This document shows positions 55,058 through 64,000 of a stretch of DNA of 64,000 nucleotides, in pieces. The position numbers and the translations under genes are program-made. The notes beneath the pieces were generated by a model, which saw nothing but the letters and a program-made list of their open reading frames with translations, was not told the DNA's origin and did no database searches. The stretch is from assembly GCF_000695095.2 (NCBI RefSeq), contig NZ_CP011454.1:1612001-1676000 (forward strand), given 5' to 3'. Position 1 is the stretch's first letter. Each line of letters opens with the position of its first letter. The stretch is from Gemmatimonas phototrophica (GTDB lineage: Bacteria; Gemmatimonadota; Gemmatimonadetes; Gemmatimonadales; Gemmatimonadaceae).

Positions 55058-55816
55058 CTAAAAGTCGATGAACCAGCCATCGGTGGCACACACCGTTGGA
55101 CCGGAATAATGCTCCGCCACTTCAGCCGCGATGTTCACGGCCTCCACCGGCGGATAGAAATGGGTGAGCACCAGCCGCCGCGCGGCGGCCTGTGCTGCCA
55201 ACGCGCCGACCTGTCGTGGGGTGAGATGCTCACGAATGGCCATCGTGTCGGGCAAAGAACATTCGGCGAGCAGCAGGTCACAGTCCCGTGCCCACGCGCC
55301 CAGCGATTCGCTTACGCCGGTGTCGCCGGTGTACACAAGCCGCCGCGTTCCTTCACTGACGGAATATGCTACGCTCTCCGCGGTATGTGGTACCGCACAG
55401 GCGTGCAGGGACACGTCGCCCGGCAAGCGAATGACCTCGTCCGGACTCATGTCCCGCACGGTGAGCGGGAAGCCGGGGGCCAGCAGCCAACCGCCGTACA
55501 CCGCGGCCATCCGCTCCAGCAGGGCGCCCGTCCCCAGCGGGCCGTAGATGGTGACCGGCGCACTCCGCGGCGGCAACTGCCCCCACCGCCATCCCATGAT
55601 GAGCAGCGGCAGGTCGGCAATATGATCGGCGTGAAAATGGGTGAGGGCCACATGCGTGATGTCACTCCACGCCACGCCAAGATTGGCCATCCGATGGACG
55701 GCCCCACTGCCGCAGTCGAGGAGCAGGCGCACTTCACCGGCTTCCACCAGATGCGCAGACGCCACGCGCGAAGGATGCGGCGCGGCGGTTCCGGTGCCAA
55801 TGGTCGTTAGTCGCAT
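55058..55816 (-). CDS. MBL-fold hydrolase, RNase Z/ElaC-like
   Basis: A 252-residue protein with the metallo-beta-lactamase fold. The N-terminus [20 protein letters not shown] resembles RNase Z and related phosphodiesterases, and the metal motif is [17 protein letters not shown] (HxHxDH). Later metal ligands appear in LVYTGDTG and [10 protein letters not shown]. Compared with ElaC the exosite and some C-terminal parts are short, so it may act on a different phosphodiester. It lies between the secreted protein gene and the DAHP synthase gene in the same direction. Confidence 0.8.
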   Translation of the reverse strand: MRLTTIGTGTAAPHPSRVASAHLVEAGEVRLLLDCGSGAVHRMANLGVAWSDITHVALTHFHADHIADLPLLIMGWRWGQLPPRSAPVTIYGPLGTGALLERMAAVYGGWLLAPGFPLTVRDMSPDEVIRLPGDVSLHACAVPHTAESVAYSVSEGTRRLVYTGDTGVSESLGAWARDCDLLLAECSLPDTMAIREHLTPRQVGALAAQAAARRLVLTHFYPPVEAVNIAAEVAEHYSGPTVCATDGWFIDF

Positions 55817-55825
55817 CGGGGTGGG

Positions 55826-56872
55826 CTATCGACCCTTGAAGACAATGCGCCGGAACGTGGGTGCTCCGTTGTTCGCGCGGAATCGTGCGAGGTACACACC
55901 AGGGGCCACCGTGCGTCCATCCGTGGCCGTACCATCCCACACGAAGCGGTTGTCGCAGTTGCTGGATGCCCCGGGTGCGCCACGGCCGTATCGTCCGGGT
56001 TCAAAGTCCTGGATTCCATCGTTTCCCGGTACCACGGTGCGCACGAGATTGCCGCGCAGGTCCAGCACATCCAGCGACACCTTGGCGCCGTCGCTGCCCA
56101 CATCAAACCAGAAGCAGGTGGCGAAGGCCACTGCCGATGGAAACGGATTGGGGAAGTTCTGGTACAGCAGCGTCGTGGTGGGGAGCAGCGGATCCGTGAT
56201 GACAAACGTGGCCTGACTGTACACCCGGATCGATTCCCCATTGGGCAGAATGGCGCGCAGATTCCAGCGATACGAGGCGTTGGCTTGCAGGTCGATGGCG
56301 GGGCGATAGGTGGAGTCACGCAGATTGGTCACCCCGACTTCCGGTCGCCCCACGTTGAGAATTTCCAGGTCATAGCGCCATGGCCCGGTCGCGGCGGTCA
56401 CCGGCGCACTCCTCCAGACAAACAGAGGGCGTCGGATATCGTATCGGTTCCCCTGCGGAGAGTTGGGCTCCACGAGCGTGAGCCACGCTGGCACCACACG
56501 CGCCCCAGAGCTCTGCGACTGCGCCTGCGGCCCGATGAAGGAGCGGGCGCCGACCCGCCAATACACCGTGGCCTGACTGGGCAACGGGCGGGTGATCTGC
56601 ACGGTGAGTACGCTGTCTGGTGAATTGAAGGTGCTGTCGAGCACCAGCACCGAAAAATCCGACGTGGTCGCCACCTGCAGGTTGTATTGAATGGGGCGTG
56701 ATGGCCCCAGTCCGATGGCTCGCACCTGAAGCGTCGGCGTGAGCGACGGCAGCACCGTTTGCGCGGGGCCGTCCACAATCACCGTTTGCGCCAGTAACGC
56801 CGAAGGGGCGAGTCCGGCTGCCAATGTGTGCAGCAGAACCGCCCCCCAGGGACGCACCATGCGAACCCCCAT
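55826..56872 (-). CDS. Secreted protein with FlgD-like C-terminal tail (sorting-type domain)
   Basis: A 348-residue protein with a signal peptide (WGAVLLHTLAAGLAPSALLA) and two or three Ig/fibronectin-like beta domains. The C-terminal part reads LYQNFPNPFPSAVAFATCFW and ends in TVAPGVYLARFRANNGAPTF followed by RRIVFKGR, the FlgD-Ig-like fold with the NFPNPF motif that is common in type IX secretion sorting tails and in other surface proteins. Starts possible at GTG 56875, ATG 56872 or ATG 56860. ATG 56872 touches the last base of the smc stop (ATGA), so it is translated with smc. The function is unknown. Confidence 0.75.
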   Translation of the reverse strand: MGVRMVRPWGAVLLHTLAAGLAPSALLAQTVIVDGPAQTVLPSLTPTLQVRAIGLGPSRPIQYNLQVATTSDFSVLVLDSTFNSPDSVLTVQITRPLPSQATVYWRVGARSFIGPQAQSQSSGARVVPAWLTLVEPNSPQGNRYDIRRPLFVWRSAPVTAATGPWRYDLEILNVGRPEVGVTNLRDSTYRPAIDLQANASYRWNLRAILPNGESIRVYSQATFVITDPLLPTTTLLYQNFPNPFPSAVAFATCFWFDVGSDGAKVSLDVLDLRGNLVRTVVPGNDGIQDFEPGRYGRGAPGASSNCDNRFVWDGTATDGRTVAPGVYLARFRANNGAPTFRRIVFKGR

Positions 56873-59800
56873 CACGCGGGTGACGGCTCCGCTTCAGAGG
56901 CATCGGCGTCGTCCACCGAGACCTCCTCCGGGCTGATGTCGGGCTCCGGCGGCGCACTCCCCGGTTCCGCGTCCACGGACGGCCCGTTGCGCAGCCGGAC
57001 ACTCACGATGCTCGACACGCCCGGCTCCTGCATCGTGACGCCGTACACGGCGTCGGCGGCTTCCGACGTCGTCCGCGGGTTGTGCGTAATGACGATGAAC
57101 TGCGTCCGCGACTTGAAGTCGTTGAGCATCTTCACGAACCGACCGATGTTCTGATCGTCCAGAGGCGCGTCCACTTCGTCCATGAGACAGAACGGACTCG
57201 GCTTGGTGAGGAAGATGCCAAAGAGCAGTGACAAGGCGACCAGCGCCCGTTCTCCGCTGGAGAGCAGGTGGATGCGCTGCGTCTTCTTGCCACGCGGTGA
57301 CGCGTGAATTTCGATGTCGCAATCGAGCGGGGCGTCCGGGTTCTCCAGGCGCAGGTCACACTCGCCGCCGCCGAACATCCGCAGGAAGATCTGGCGGAAG
57401 TTTTCGCGGACCTGCGAGAATGTGGCGAGGAACAGCTCCCGGGCCGTACTGTCGATTTCCCGAATGGCCTGATGCAGCGACTGCTTGGCCGCCACGAGGT
57501 CGTTGCGCTGGCTGGTGAGGAACTCGAGGCGACGCTGCTCCTCCTCATGTTCCTCAATGGCCAGCGGATTCACCGGCCCCAGCTCATCGAGCGACGCGCG
57601 CAACGTGGCCGCCTCGCTCCGCAACTCGTCGGTGGGCAGTTCGAGTTCTTCAAAACCGGCCATCAGGTCATCGAGCGATCGACGCCACTCTGTTTCCAGA
57701 CGTGAGCGAATCGTTTCGCGCCGACCGGCCAGCTCCGTATGCCGCAACTGCGCACCGTGGAGCTGCTCACCCAACGCCGTCGCCCGGCGGCGGGCTTCAT
57801 CAAGCGTGGCCTCGCACGCATCAGAGGCCGCCGTGGCGGCCGCGACGGCCCGTTCGGCGTCGGCCAGACGTCCTTCGGCGTCGGCCATGCTCTTCTGTTC
57901 CGTCTCCAGCTCCGTACGCCAGCCGTCGAGCTGCTGGGCCAGGTGCTGATCGGCTTCACTGAGCGTGGAGAGCTCCTTCGCCAGCGCTTCAATGCGGGCG
58001 GCTGCGGTGCTGTCTTCCTCGTGCAGGCGCTTTTCACGATCAATGGCAACGGACAACCGTGCCTGGGCCTGCGCCTGCGCCACCTGCCAGGTGGCGCGGG
58101 CTTCGCGTGCCTGTTCCTGATCCCGTTCGAAGACGGACAGTTCTTCGCGCGCGGCGGTAATGTCGGTGTCGGCTTCACCGGCCCGCGCGTGCAGCGCTTC
58201 GGCCTGCTGCGCCAACTGCCGTGTGCGCTGCTCGAGCTCCTCAAGGCGCGACACGAGGCGTTCCGCGAGGGCGCTCGACTGTGCCAGCTCACGTTCGGCC
58301 CGCTCGCGACGCCGATCCACTTCGTTCTGCACTTCCACCGCTCGCCGCGATTCCTGCTGCGCGCGGTTGTTGTTTTCCATCGCACTTTGCTGCGCCCGTT
58401 CGGCTTCGGCCAACGCCAGTCGCGCCGCGTCAGCCGCCATCGCCGCCTCGTCACGACGGGCATCGGCGGCCGCGAGATCGCTCTCGAGTCGGGTCAGCTC
58501 GGCGCGGCGCTGCAGGGGGCCAGGCCCGCCGGCATTTCCCGGAAGGTAGACCGCCCCACGTTCGTCAATGAAGGCGTCGCCGCCGTCGAGGGCGCGGACC
58601 TTGCCAAGGAGCACCTGCACCCACCGCGAGGCCGGTCCCTGCGTTTGCACGCTGCCGCCCAGCGCCCCCTCCAGCGAGGACATCTCCATGACCACGTCGA
58701 GTGGGAGCAGGAGAATGGGGCCCGGCTGAGATTGCGCATGCCACTGGCGCACGGCCGACGCCGCGGCCGCATCGCGCACGACGATGGCGTGCATGGTGGC
58801 GCCAAGGTAGCGCTCCACCAGTTTGGCCGTATCGCCGTCTGCGGTGAGGAAGTCGGTGAGCGGCCCCAGCACGGCGCCGTCACCAAATCGCTCGCGCTCC
58901 TTGAGCAGTTTGGCGGCCGACGGGGCCAACCCCACACGCTCACGTTCCAGCGCCGCGAGGGCGTTCATCTTGCCCTCAAGATTGGTGCTCAACTCCACCG
59001 CACTGGCGAGCATCGATCGCGATTCGGCATCGGCAGTGCGCGCAGTGGCGCAGCTCAGCCGAGCACCTTCGAGCTCGTGCAGCGCATCCTGCGCATTCTC
59101 CTGCGTGAGCTGCACCTGCTCGCGGGCGTTGATGAGCTCGCGCTCAATGGCGTCCAACGCGTCGGCCAGATTCTGCCGCTCTACGTCGAGCGCTTCGCGG
59201 CGCTGCTGAGTCTCCGCCTGTTCGCGCGCGGCCCCATCACGGTCCAGTTCAATGCGTCGGGCCTGGTCCCGGTGTTCACGCACCTGCCGCTCCAGCTGAT
59301 CCAGCGCGGTGCGGGCCACCTGTACAGACTCACGCGCCACCTGTTCGGCCGACAGTCGCTGCTGCAGCGCCTCACCGGCGTCGGCCAGTTCCTGTTCCAG
59401 CGTGGTGCGGTCGGTCGCGGCCTTGTCGCGGTCTTCGCGCAGACGACGGCCGAACGCCTCGTTATCCTGGCGCTCCTGCTCGGCACGCTGCTTCCGCATC
59501 GTGGTGCTGCGCTGACGCTCTTCGGCCACCGCCAATTCGCGCTCGAGACGCTGCGTCTTGTCGCGCTGTTCAGCGGCCAGCTTGGCCAACTCCACGCGGC
59601 TGGCTTCTGCCGCTCCGCGCGCGGCGTGGGCCTCTTCGCGCAGTTGTTCGGCCAACGCGATCTGCTCTTCGGAGCCCGGCACTTCGCCACGCAACTCTGC
59701 CAGCCGCCCGTCGAGTGCTTCGAGTTCGTCCTTCCAGGCGGCCATCTCGCGCGTGGCAAGCGAAATCTCCACCGCAAAGCGGCGCGAGGTCAGCTCGGCA

Positions 59801-60444
59801 TGCCGTTCCGCGCGACGACGCTGACGCGCCAGCGAACGCACCTGGCTCTGCACTTCGTTGATGAGATCGTCGAGGCGTGCGAGGTCGGTCGTGGTTTCCT
59901 CAAGACGACGCTCGGCGCTGCGTCGGCGATCGCGATAGAGCCCTACGCCAGCCGCTTCCTCAAACAGCTCTCGCCGTTCATCGGGGCGGTCTGAGAGCAG
60001 GGAATCGATCATCTTGCTTTCGATCACCACGCCGGAGTCGGCCCCGAGGCCGGTACCGCGCACGAGGTCCTGAATGTCGCGCAGGCGGCACGGCGCCCGG
60101 TTCAGCAGGTACTCGCTTTCGCCCGAACGCAACAGGCGGCGCGTGATGACCACTTCCTTGAACGGAATGGGCAGTTCGCCTTCCGTGTTGTCGAAGTGGA
60201 GCGACACTTCCGCCATGTTCACCTGCTTGCGGGCCGATGACCCATGGAAGATGACATCTTCCATTTTGGCACCACGCATGGCGCGCGCACGCTGTTCGCC
60301 AAGGACCCAGCGCACCGCATCGGAGACATTGGATTTGCCGGAGCCGTTCGGGCCAACAATGGCCGTCACCCCCTTCTCAAACACAAACTCCAGGTGATCG
60401 GCAAAGGCCTTGAAGCCATGGACTTCGAGCTTCGTCAGACGCAC
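56872..60444 (-). CDS. smc: Chromosome segregation protein SMC
   Basis: A 1190-residue protein with the SMC layout: Walker A GPNGSGKSN (32-40), a long coiled coil, a hinge (about 515-640; FGDGAVLGPLTDFLTADGD), a second coiled coil, the signature LLSSGERALVALSLLF and Walker B PFCLMDEVDAPLDD near the C-terminus, and the D-loop region. SMC with ScpA/ScpB organises and separates chromosomes. The start is GTG 60444, which shares a base with the previous stop. The heptad-rich arms have many Gln, Glu, Arg and Ala residues. No scpA or scpB is in the window. Confidence 0.97.
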   Translation of the reverse strand: MRLTKLEVHGFKAFADHLEFVFEKGVTAIVGPNGSGKSNVSDAVRWVLGEQRARAMRGAKMEDVIFHGSSARKQVNMAEVSLHFDNTEGELPIPFKEVVITRRLLRSGESEYLLNRAPCRLRDIQDLVRGTGLGADSGVVIESKMIDSLLSDRPDERRELFEEAAGVGLYRDRRRSAERRLEETTTDLARLDDLINEVQSQVRSLARQRRRAERHAELTSRRFAVEISLATREMAAWKDELEALDGRLAELRGEVPGSEEQIALAEQLREEAHAARGAAEASRVELAKLAAEQRDKTQRLERELAVAEERQRSTTMRKQRAEQERQDNEAFGRRLREDRDKAATDRTTLEQELADAGEALQQRLSAEQVARESVQVARTALDQLERQVREHRDQARRIELDRDGAAREQAETQQRREALDVERQNLADALDAIERELINAREQVQLTQENAQDALHELEGARLSCATARTADAESRSMLASAVELSTNLEGKMNALAALERERVGLAPSAAKLLKERERFGDGAVLGPLTDFLTADGDTAKLVERYLGATMHAIVVRDAAAASAVRQWHAQSQPGPILLLPLDVVMEMSSLEGALGGSVQTQGPASRWVQVLLGKVRALDGGDAFIDERGAVYLPGNAGGPGPLQRRAELTRLESDLAAADARRDEAAMAADAARLALAEAERAQQSAMENNNRAQQESRRAVEVQNEVDRRRERAERELAQSSALAERLVSRLEELEQRTRQLAQQAEALHARAGEADTDITAAREELSVFERDQEQAREARATWQVAQAQAQARLSVAIDREKRLHEEDSTAAARIEALAKELSTLSEADQHLAQQLDGWRTELETEQKSMADAEGRLADAERAVAAATAASDACEATLDEARRRATALGEQLHGAQLRHTELAGRRETIRSRLETEWRRSLDDLMAGFEELELPTDELRSEAATLRASLDELGPVNPLAIEEHEEEQRRLEFLTSQRNDLVAAKQSLHQAIREIDSTARELFLATFSQVRENFRQIFLRMFGGGECDLRLENPDAPLDCDIEIHASPRGKKTQRIHLLSSGERALVALSLLFGIFLTKPSPFCLMDEVDAPLDDQNIGRFVKMLNDFKSRTQFIVITHNPRTTSEAADAVYGVTMQEPGVSSIVSVRLRNGPSVDAEPGSAPPEPDISPEEVSVDDADASEAEPSPA

Positions 60445-61847
60445 TAGAACGCTCTCCCCGTTCGATAAACCAGCACAGGCGCGACACCGGCAGCGCGCAG
60501 CGATTCGGCAAGCGGAATCGCCTGCGACGGCGATTCGTACGCGCCGGTGTAGATGGTGGCACTGCCGTCGGTTTGACGCAGTGCGTACGCAATCACTCCC
60601 CGGGTGGCCAGCGCCGCGAGGCGCGTGGGGACCAGCGGGGTCGTGACCTTGGTTTCAATGCGGAAGGCCAGGGGCACGGAGACAATGCTCCCTGACCCGA
60701 TGACTTTTTCGTTGCGCAATCGCGTGAGCAAGGCTTCCGCTTCACTGCGCTCCGCCGCGGCGCCTACCGTGACCCGGAACCATTGCTCGGTGCCTTCCAT
60801 GACCGGTGACAGAGCAACCGCTTCCAGCGCGCGCACCTTGGGGTCGGGCATGGCAGCGGCGCGTGTGTTGGCCGTAGCGAAGTACACGGCGTAGCGGGCA
60901 GACGCAGCGGAGTCGGCGGGGTTGGCCACCGTTGGTGCCGGCAACGCTGCCACACTGTCAGTGGCCGTGCTGTCCAGGCGCGAGCTGTCGCCGATGACGT
61001 TGCCCAGTGAATCCCGCTGCAGACTGTCAGCCGGTGGCGCCACGTTCATGGGCGTGGGTGGCACCACCACTGCGGTGCTGTCCGGTGCCGGTTGGGCGCC
61101 GGTAACCAGCGCTGCCAGCGGCGCCGGCAGTCGCTCCACGATTTGCGGCCACAAGGCCCCAACGGCTACGGCGATAGCGGCCAGCAGAATGAGCAGCACC
61201 CACAAGCGACGCGTGCGGCTGCTTTCGTCCTGCTGCGCGGCTTCACGCGCGCGAGCTTTGCTTTCGCGCCTGGGCGCCTCAACTGGTTCTGCCGCTGGCG
61301 GCGGTGGCGGGGCCGGTGGCGCAATGAGCGGAATGCCCGGAGGCGCCGGAAACGCCGTTTCACCTACCGGCATGACGCTGCCGATGTACCCGCACAACTC
61401 CGCGAAGCCCGCAACCTGCGGACGCGCCACCACAATGAGCAGCGCCCCCACCTGGTGAAATCCGGCGGCCAACCGGCGCCAGCGGTCGTTGGCGTACACA
61501 TCCTGATGATCCACCGACTCGGTGCCGCTGGGCATCAGAAAAACGTTATCGGCGCCTTGCATGGGGCGCGCAATCTTGTTCAGCGAAACGCCGTACAGGA
61601 AACTGTCCGCAATGCCGTGTGGATCGTCGCCAGTGAGCAGTGCCTCAATGGCCGGCGATTCACCAATCAGGTCGGCAATGGCCACGCGACGACGCTGGCC
61701 ATGGGCACGCGCCACCCCAATGGCTACGCTCACGGCCACCGACGGGTCATTGGCGGCTACGACCACCGCACTCACGCCGTCCAGCAGAGGGGCCAGCCGA
61801 CGTCCTTCCACTTCCCACGGAGCAATCAGTGAACCGGGTGCAGTCAT
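60444..61847 (-). CDS. SPOR-domain protein with degenerate ParA/MinD-like N-terminal domain
   Basis: A 467-residue protein. Residues about 20-165 have the strand and helix pattern of a ParA/MinD or BY-kinase P-loop domain (AVVVAANDPSVAVSVAIGVA, RRVAIADLIGESPAIEALL, NVFLMPSGTES), but the Walker A lysines and GKT are missing, so it probably does not hydrolyse ATP. One membrane helix (about 218-238) follows a Pro-rich linker. The outer part ends in a SPOR-like domain (YAVYFATANTRAAAMPD, EQWFRVTVGAAAERSEAEAL, then a second repeat TDGSATIYTGAYESPSQA). SPOR domains bind denuded peptidoglycan at division septa. The stop touches the smc start, so it is made with SMC. Confidence 0.78.
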   Translation of the reverse strand: MTAPGSLIAPWEVEGRRLAPLLDGVSAVVVAANDPSVAVSVAIGVARAHGQRRRVAIADLIGESPAIEALLTGDDPHGIADSFLYGVSLNKIARPMQGADNVFLMPSGTESVDHQDVYANDRWRRLAAGFHQVGALLIVVARPQVAGFAELCGYIGSVMPVGETAFPAPPGIPLIAPPAPPPPPAAEPVEAPRRESKARAREAAQQDESSRTRRLWVLLILLAAIAVAVGALWPQIVERLPAPLAALVTGAQPAPDSTAVVVPPTPMNVAPPADSLQRDSLGNVIGDSSRLDSTATDSVAALPAPTVANPADSAASARYAVYFATANTRAAAMPDPKVRALEAVALSPVMEGTEQWFRVTVGAAAERSEAEALLTRLRNEKVIGSGSIVSVPLAFRIETKVTTPLVPTRLAALATRGVIAYALRQTDGSATIYTGAYESPSQAIPLAESLRAAGVAPVLVYRTGRAF

Positions 61848-63349
61848 GGCGCGCCCTCGAAGATCCAGTAGCTTTGCCCCGACGCCTTGCCGACGCGTTC
61901 CGCCTCGGGGCGCGTGGGGAAGGGGCCGAGCACAACACGAAACAACGTCTTGCCGGCGCGCTCCGACGTGGTGATGCGCGGCGACTGTCCATCGACGCGA
62001 ATGCGGGCCGCGAGCGAGCGCGCCTGCGTTTCGTCGAGAATGGCGGCAAACGATACGGTGAATTGGCCCGTCGGTGGTGCGCCGGCGCCAGTAGATCCCG
62101 CCGCCGAATCCGTGCGGACCGCGGTGCTTTCGGCCGCCGCTCGCAGTGAATCCGGGAGACGGTCCGCCGAATCGCGCGGGGCACTCGTGCGAAACTGCAC
62201 CGGCTGATCGAGACCGGCCGCGCGCGGACGGAAGCCGTTCCAGCGCAACGTGTGCCAGAACGAGTTGGCACCGCCTTCAACCACCCGCATGTCCTTGAGT
62301 GACGTGGGATGCGCGAACACCACGTCATCACCACGCGTCACGGCAATGGCGGCATCAGGGAGCACCAGCGGCAGGTCGCCGCGCCACTCACTCTGTACCA
62401 CCCCCATCACTTCGTCACTGGCAAGGCTCACCACGAACACCGAGTCCTTGTTCCCCTGCGCCAACAGCACGCGCCCCATGGGGTCCATGCGCAGCGCGCG
62501 CGGGACGCCCGGCAGCGCAATCTTGCCCGTAATCCCTTCTTCGAAGCGGTCGACAATGCGCAGCGCTTCTTCCCCTTCCAGCGCCACAAACAGGCGATCA
62601 CCACTGGGCGTGGCGGTAATCGCGCGCACCGGGTCGCCCATGCTCACATCGAGCGCTTTACCCAGGTCGCGGGTGCGCACAGCCAACACGTCTTCATTGG
62701 CGCCGAAGTACACCCGGTCGCCAATGTTGCCGGCAGTGCGTTCGATCGTTTCGCCCAACGACCGCTCGTCGCCGCCCACGTCAAACGAAATGGAATCGGA
62801 CACGGTCTGCTGAGGCGGACGGACCCGCCAGACGATGGCGCGATCGCCGCGGGCACCGGCCACGACCACCGATCCATCGGGCTGGGCAAAGAGCGTCTGG
62901 GCAGGGAGCGGCGGGGTGAAGGACCAATCGCTGCCGCTTGGCGTGTAGCGGGCAATGTCGCCGCCAGCCGTCAGCGCGTAGATCGATCCGCCATCGGCCG
63001 AGGACACGGCACGCACGGTGTCTTCACGAGCCACGGTCACACTACCAACGCGAAGGTCGACGCGCACCGGTGCGCCGCTGGTATCGACCGCCGCCAGGTA
63101 GCCGTCTTCGGCGCCAAAGGCGACGAAGCGATTCAACGGGGGCACACGCGACGCGGAGCGCCAGATGGTGGTGTCGAGCGCCGGGTAGCGCGCAGCCGTC
63201 AACACACCACCGTTGCGCGAAACGCGCAGAACGATGGGATCGGGTCCGCCGGGAATACTGGGAGTGGCGTCGGCTCCAGAGGGGCGGGACGAGCGATCGG
63301 AACAGCCGCACGCGAGGAGCACGAGCGCCGACGCGAGGAGCGTGCGCAC
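61844..63349 (-). CDS. SPOR-domain lipoprotein with beta-propeller-like region
   Basis: A 501-residue protein. The N-terminus has a lipoprotein signal (MRTLLASALVLLACGCSDRS). Residues about 40-360 form repeated beta blades (SADGGSIYALTAGGDIARY, QPDGSVVVAGARGDRAIVWR, TPSGDRLFVALEGEEALRIV), as in a WD40/YVTN-type propeller. The C-terminal about 80 residues are a SPOR domain (FTVSFAAILDETQARSLAAR, LFRVVLGPFPTRPEAERVG). It should sit in the envelope and bind septal glycan. Its stop overlaps the start of the next SPOR gene (ATGA), so the two and smc form one translation unit. Confidence 0.8.
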   Translation of the reverse strand: MRTLLASALVLLACGCSDRSSRPSGADATPSIPGGPDPIVLRVSRNGGVLTAARYPALDTTIWRSASRVPPLNRFVAFGAEDGYLAAVDTSGAPVRVDLRVGSVTVAREDTVRAVSSADGGSIYALTAGGDIARYTPSGSDWSFTPPLPAQTLFAQPDGSVVVAGARGDRAIVWRVRPPQQTVSDSISFDVGGDERSLGETIERTAGNIGDRVYFGANEDVLAVRTRDLGKALDVSMGDPVRAITATPSGDRLFVALEGEEALRIVDRFEEGITGKIALPGVPRALRMDPMGRVLLAQGNKDSVFVVSLASDEVMGVVQSEWRGDLPLVLPDAAIAVTRGDDVVFAHPTSLKDMRVVEGGANSFWHTLRWNGFRPRAAGLDQPVQFRTSAPRDSADRLPDSLRAAAESTAVRTDSAAGSTGAGAPPTGQFTVSFAAILDETQARSLAARIRVDGQSPRITTSERAGKTLFRVVLGPFPTRPEAERVGKASGQSYWIFEGAP

Positions 63350-63458
63350 GAGGGAAAGGTACCCCCGCAGGGGCGCTGCAGGGAGGGGTTGCGGGTTGGG
63401 TACCGGGTACTTCGGAATTCCAGAAACGCCGGTCCCGAGGCGTCGCTACCAACCAGGG

Positions 63459-64000
63459 TTAATACGACGCCCCAAAGAACCAGGTCCCGAACCCTCTGGC
63501 CCCCGGCCGGCTGACCGGCTTGGCCCAGTCCCAGCGAATGATCGCGATGTTGAACAGGTTCATGCGCAGGCCAAAGCCATAGCTGCGCAGCAGGGCCCGG
63601 TCGGTGTCCACGTTGTAGCCGGCACCGCGTGACAGGGTGGGGGTCTGCCCCTTGGACCAGGCCACACCGGCGTCGTAGAAGAACAGACCGTCAATGGGGG
63701 GGAAGCCCCCCAGCAGGTTGGTGCGATTGCCGTAGCGTCGCAGCAAGGGGAAACGCAGTTCCGCATTGGCAAACGCCACCCGGCTACCAATCAGCTCCGC
63801 CGAACTGCACGACGATCCGTCGTCACTCGGCAAGCCGGTGCACCCCACTGTCCCGATGTCCTCGCGATTATAGCCACGTACGAAGTCGGGGCGCCCAATC
63901 CACTTGGGGAAGCGTGTTTCGTCACGGCCCACCGCCAGATTGGCCGTCAAGCGCGTGGCGAAGGTGACGTAGTTGAACAGAATGGGCAGATACGACCGGG
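63459..64000 (-). CDS. Outer membrane beta-barrel protein, D15/BamA-like C-terminus (5' end beyond window)
   Basis: Only the last about 180 codons are in view; the gene enters from the right edge. The segment reads YLPILFNYVTFATRLTANLA, PKWIGRPDFVRGYNREDIG, ANAELRFPLLRRYG, GGFPPIDGLFFYDAGVAWSK and ends MNLFNIAIIRWDWAKPVSRP, then FGTWFFGASY. The RGY motif, the alternating strands and the terminal aromatic residue match the C-terminal barrel of surface antigen D15/BamA/TamA-type proteins. The N-terminal part is unknown; in related genomes such barrels can be fused to other domains. It is on the same strand as the SPOR genes, 109 bp upstream of them. Confidence 0.75.
   Translation of the reverse strand, partial: RSYLPILFNYVTFATRLTANLAVGRDETRFPKWIGRPDFVRGYNREDIGTVGCTGLPSDDGSSCSSAELIGSRVAFANAELRFPLLRRYGNRTNLLGGFPPIDGLFFYDAGVAWSKGQTPTLSRGAGYNVDTDRALLRSYGFGLRMNLFNIAIIRWDWAKPVSRPGARGFGTWFFGASY

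Noticed and set aside
57739-59994. A long open frame on the plus strand opposite smc
   Set aside because: It is antisense to the coiled-coil part of smc, has no recognisable motifs, and is Arg/His/Leu-rich as expected for a shadow frame in GC-rich DNA.

Overview
The window is 64 kb of high-GC bacterial chromosome packed with core-type genes, short intergenic gaps and many 1-4 bp start/stop overlaps. No rRNA, tRNA, CRISPR array, prophage or insertion sequence is visible. The gene mix points to a diderm with an outer membrane: TolC, LolA, a D15/BamA-like barrel, SPOR-domain proteins, SpoIID, a short Bacteroidetes-type primary sigma factor without region 1.1, UbiE/MenG next to a VKOR, and secreted proteins with an FlgD-like tail. 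From general knowledge of such genomes I infer a Gemmatimonadota (Gemmatimonas-like) chromosome. This is inference from gene content, not a phylogenetic test.

Layout. 1-3950 (minus): a secreted protein, a TolC-family protein, a MacA-like adaptor and a MacB-like ATPase, forming one efflux operon cut by the left edge. 4017-11223: a signalling block with a 1372-residue, roughly 14-helix NtrY-like histidine kinase, a tandem pseudokinase-kinase Ser/Thr kinase, and a convergent diguanylate cyclase. 11224-11622 is non-coding and rich in hairpins. 11623-19105: acetate-type symporter with its DUF485 partner, VKOR and thioredoxin-like redox proteins, UbiE, a phosphopantetheinyl transferase, an MFS transporter and a ThrE-type exporter. 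19256-25257 (plus): FKBP lipoprotein, D-aminoacylase-like amidohydrolase, S9 peptidase and ComM. 25320-28071 (minus): a poly-HAMP chemoreceptor-like protein and a lipoprotein. 28170-40036 (plus): an anchored protein coupled to an NtrX-like regulator, aldehyde dehydrogenase, signal peptidase I, primary sigma factor, YajQ, RimO, HemL, SpoIID and a Gfo/Idh oxidoreductase.

40042-46463 (plus) is a tightly coupled run: DUF4105 membrane protein, hydantoinase/oxoprolinase A, a uracil-DNA-glycosylase-like protein, hydantoinase/oxoprolinase B and a TSUP exporter, all joined by ATGA overlaps. 46473-48064 (minus) is a Crp-family regulator followed by an MBL-fold hydrolase. A 337-bp non-coding leader with a nested RNA structure and a CRP-like palindrome precedes prfA-prmC, a YlbF protein, tmk and a CtpA-like protease (48402-53156). 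The right end (minus) carries lolA, a DAHP synthase, an RNase Z-like MBL protein, a secreted FlgD-tail protein, smc, two SPOR-domain proteins (one on a degenerate ParA/MinD-like domain), and the C-terminus of an outer-membrane barrel cut by the right edge.

The most unusual items are the DNA-glycosylase-like gene between the two hydantoinase subunits, the pseudokinase-kinase tandem beside a giant sensor kinase, the Crp protein with an E. coli-type recognition helix but an altered adenine pocket plus a matching palindrome, two unassigned structured non-coding elements (11428-11563 and 48221-48301), and the ParA-like/SPOR protein next to smc.
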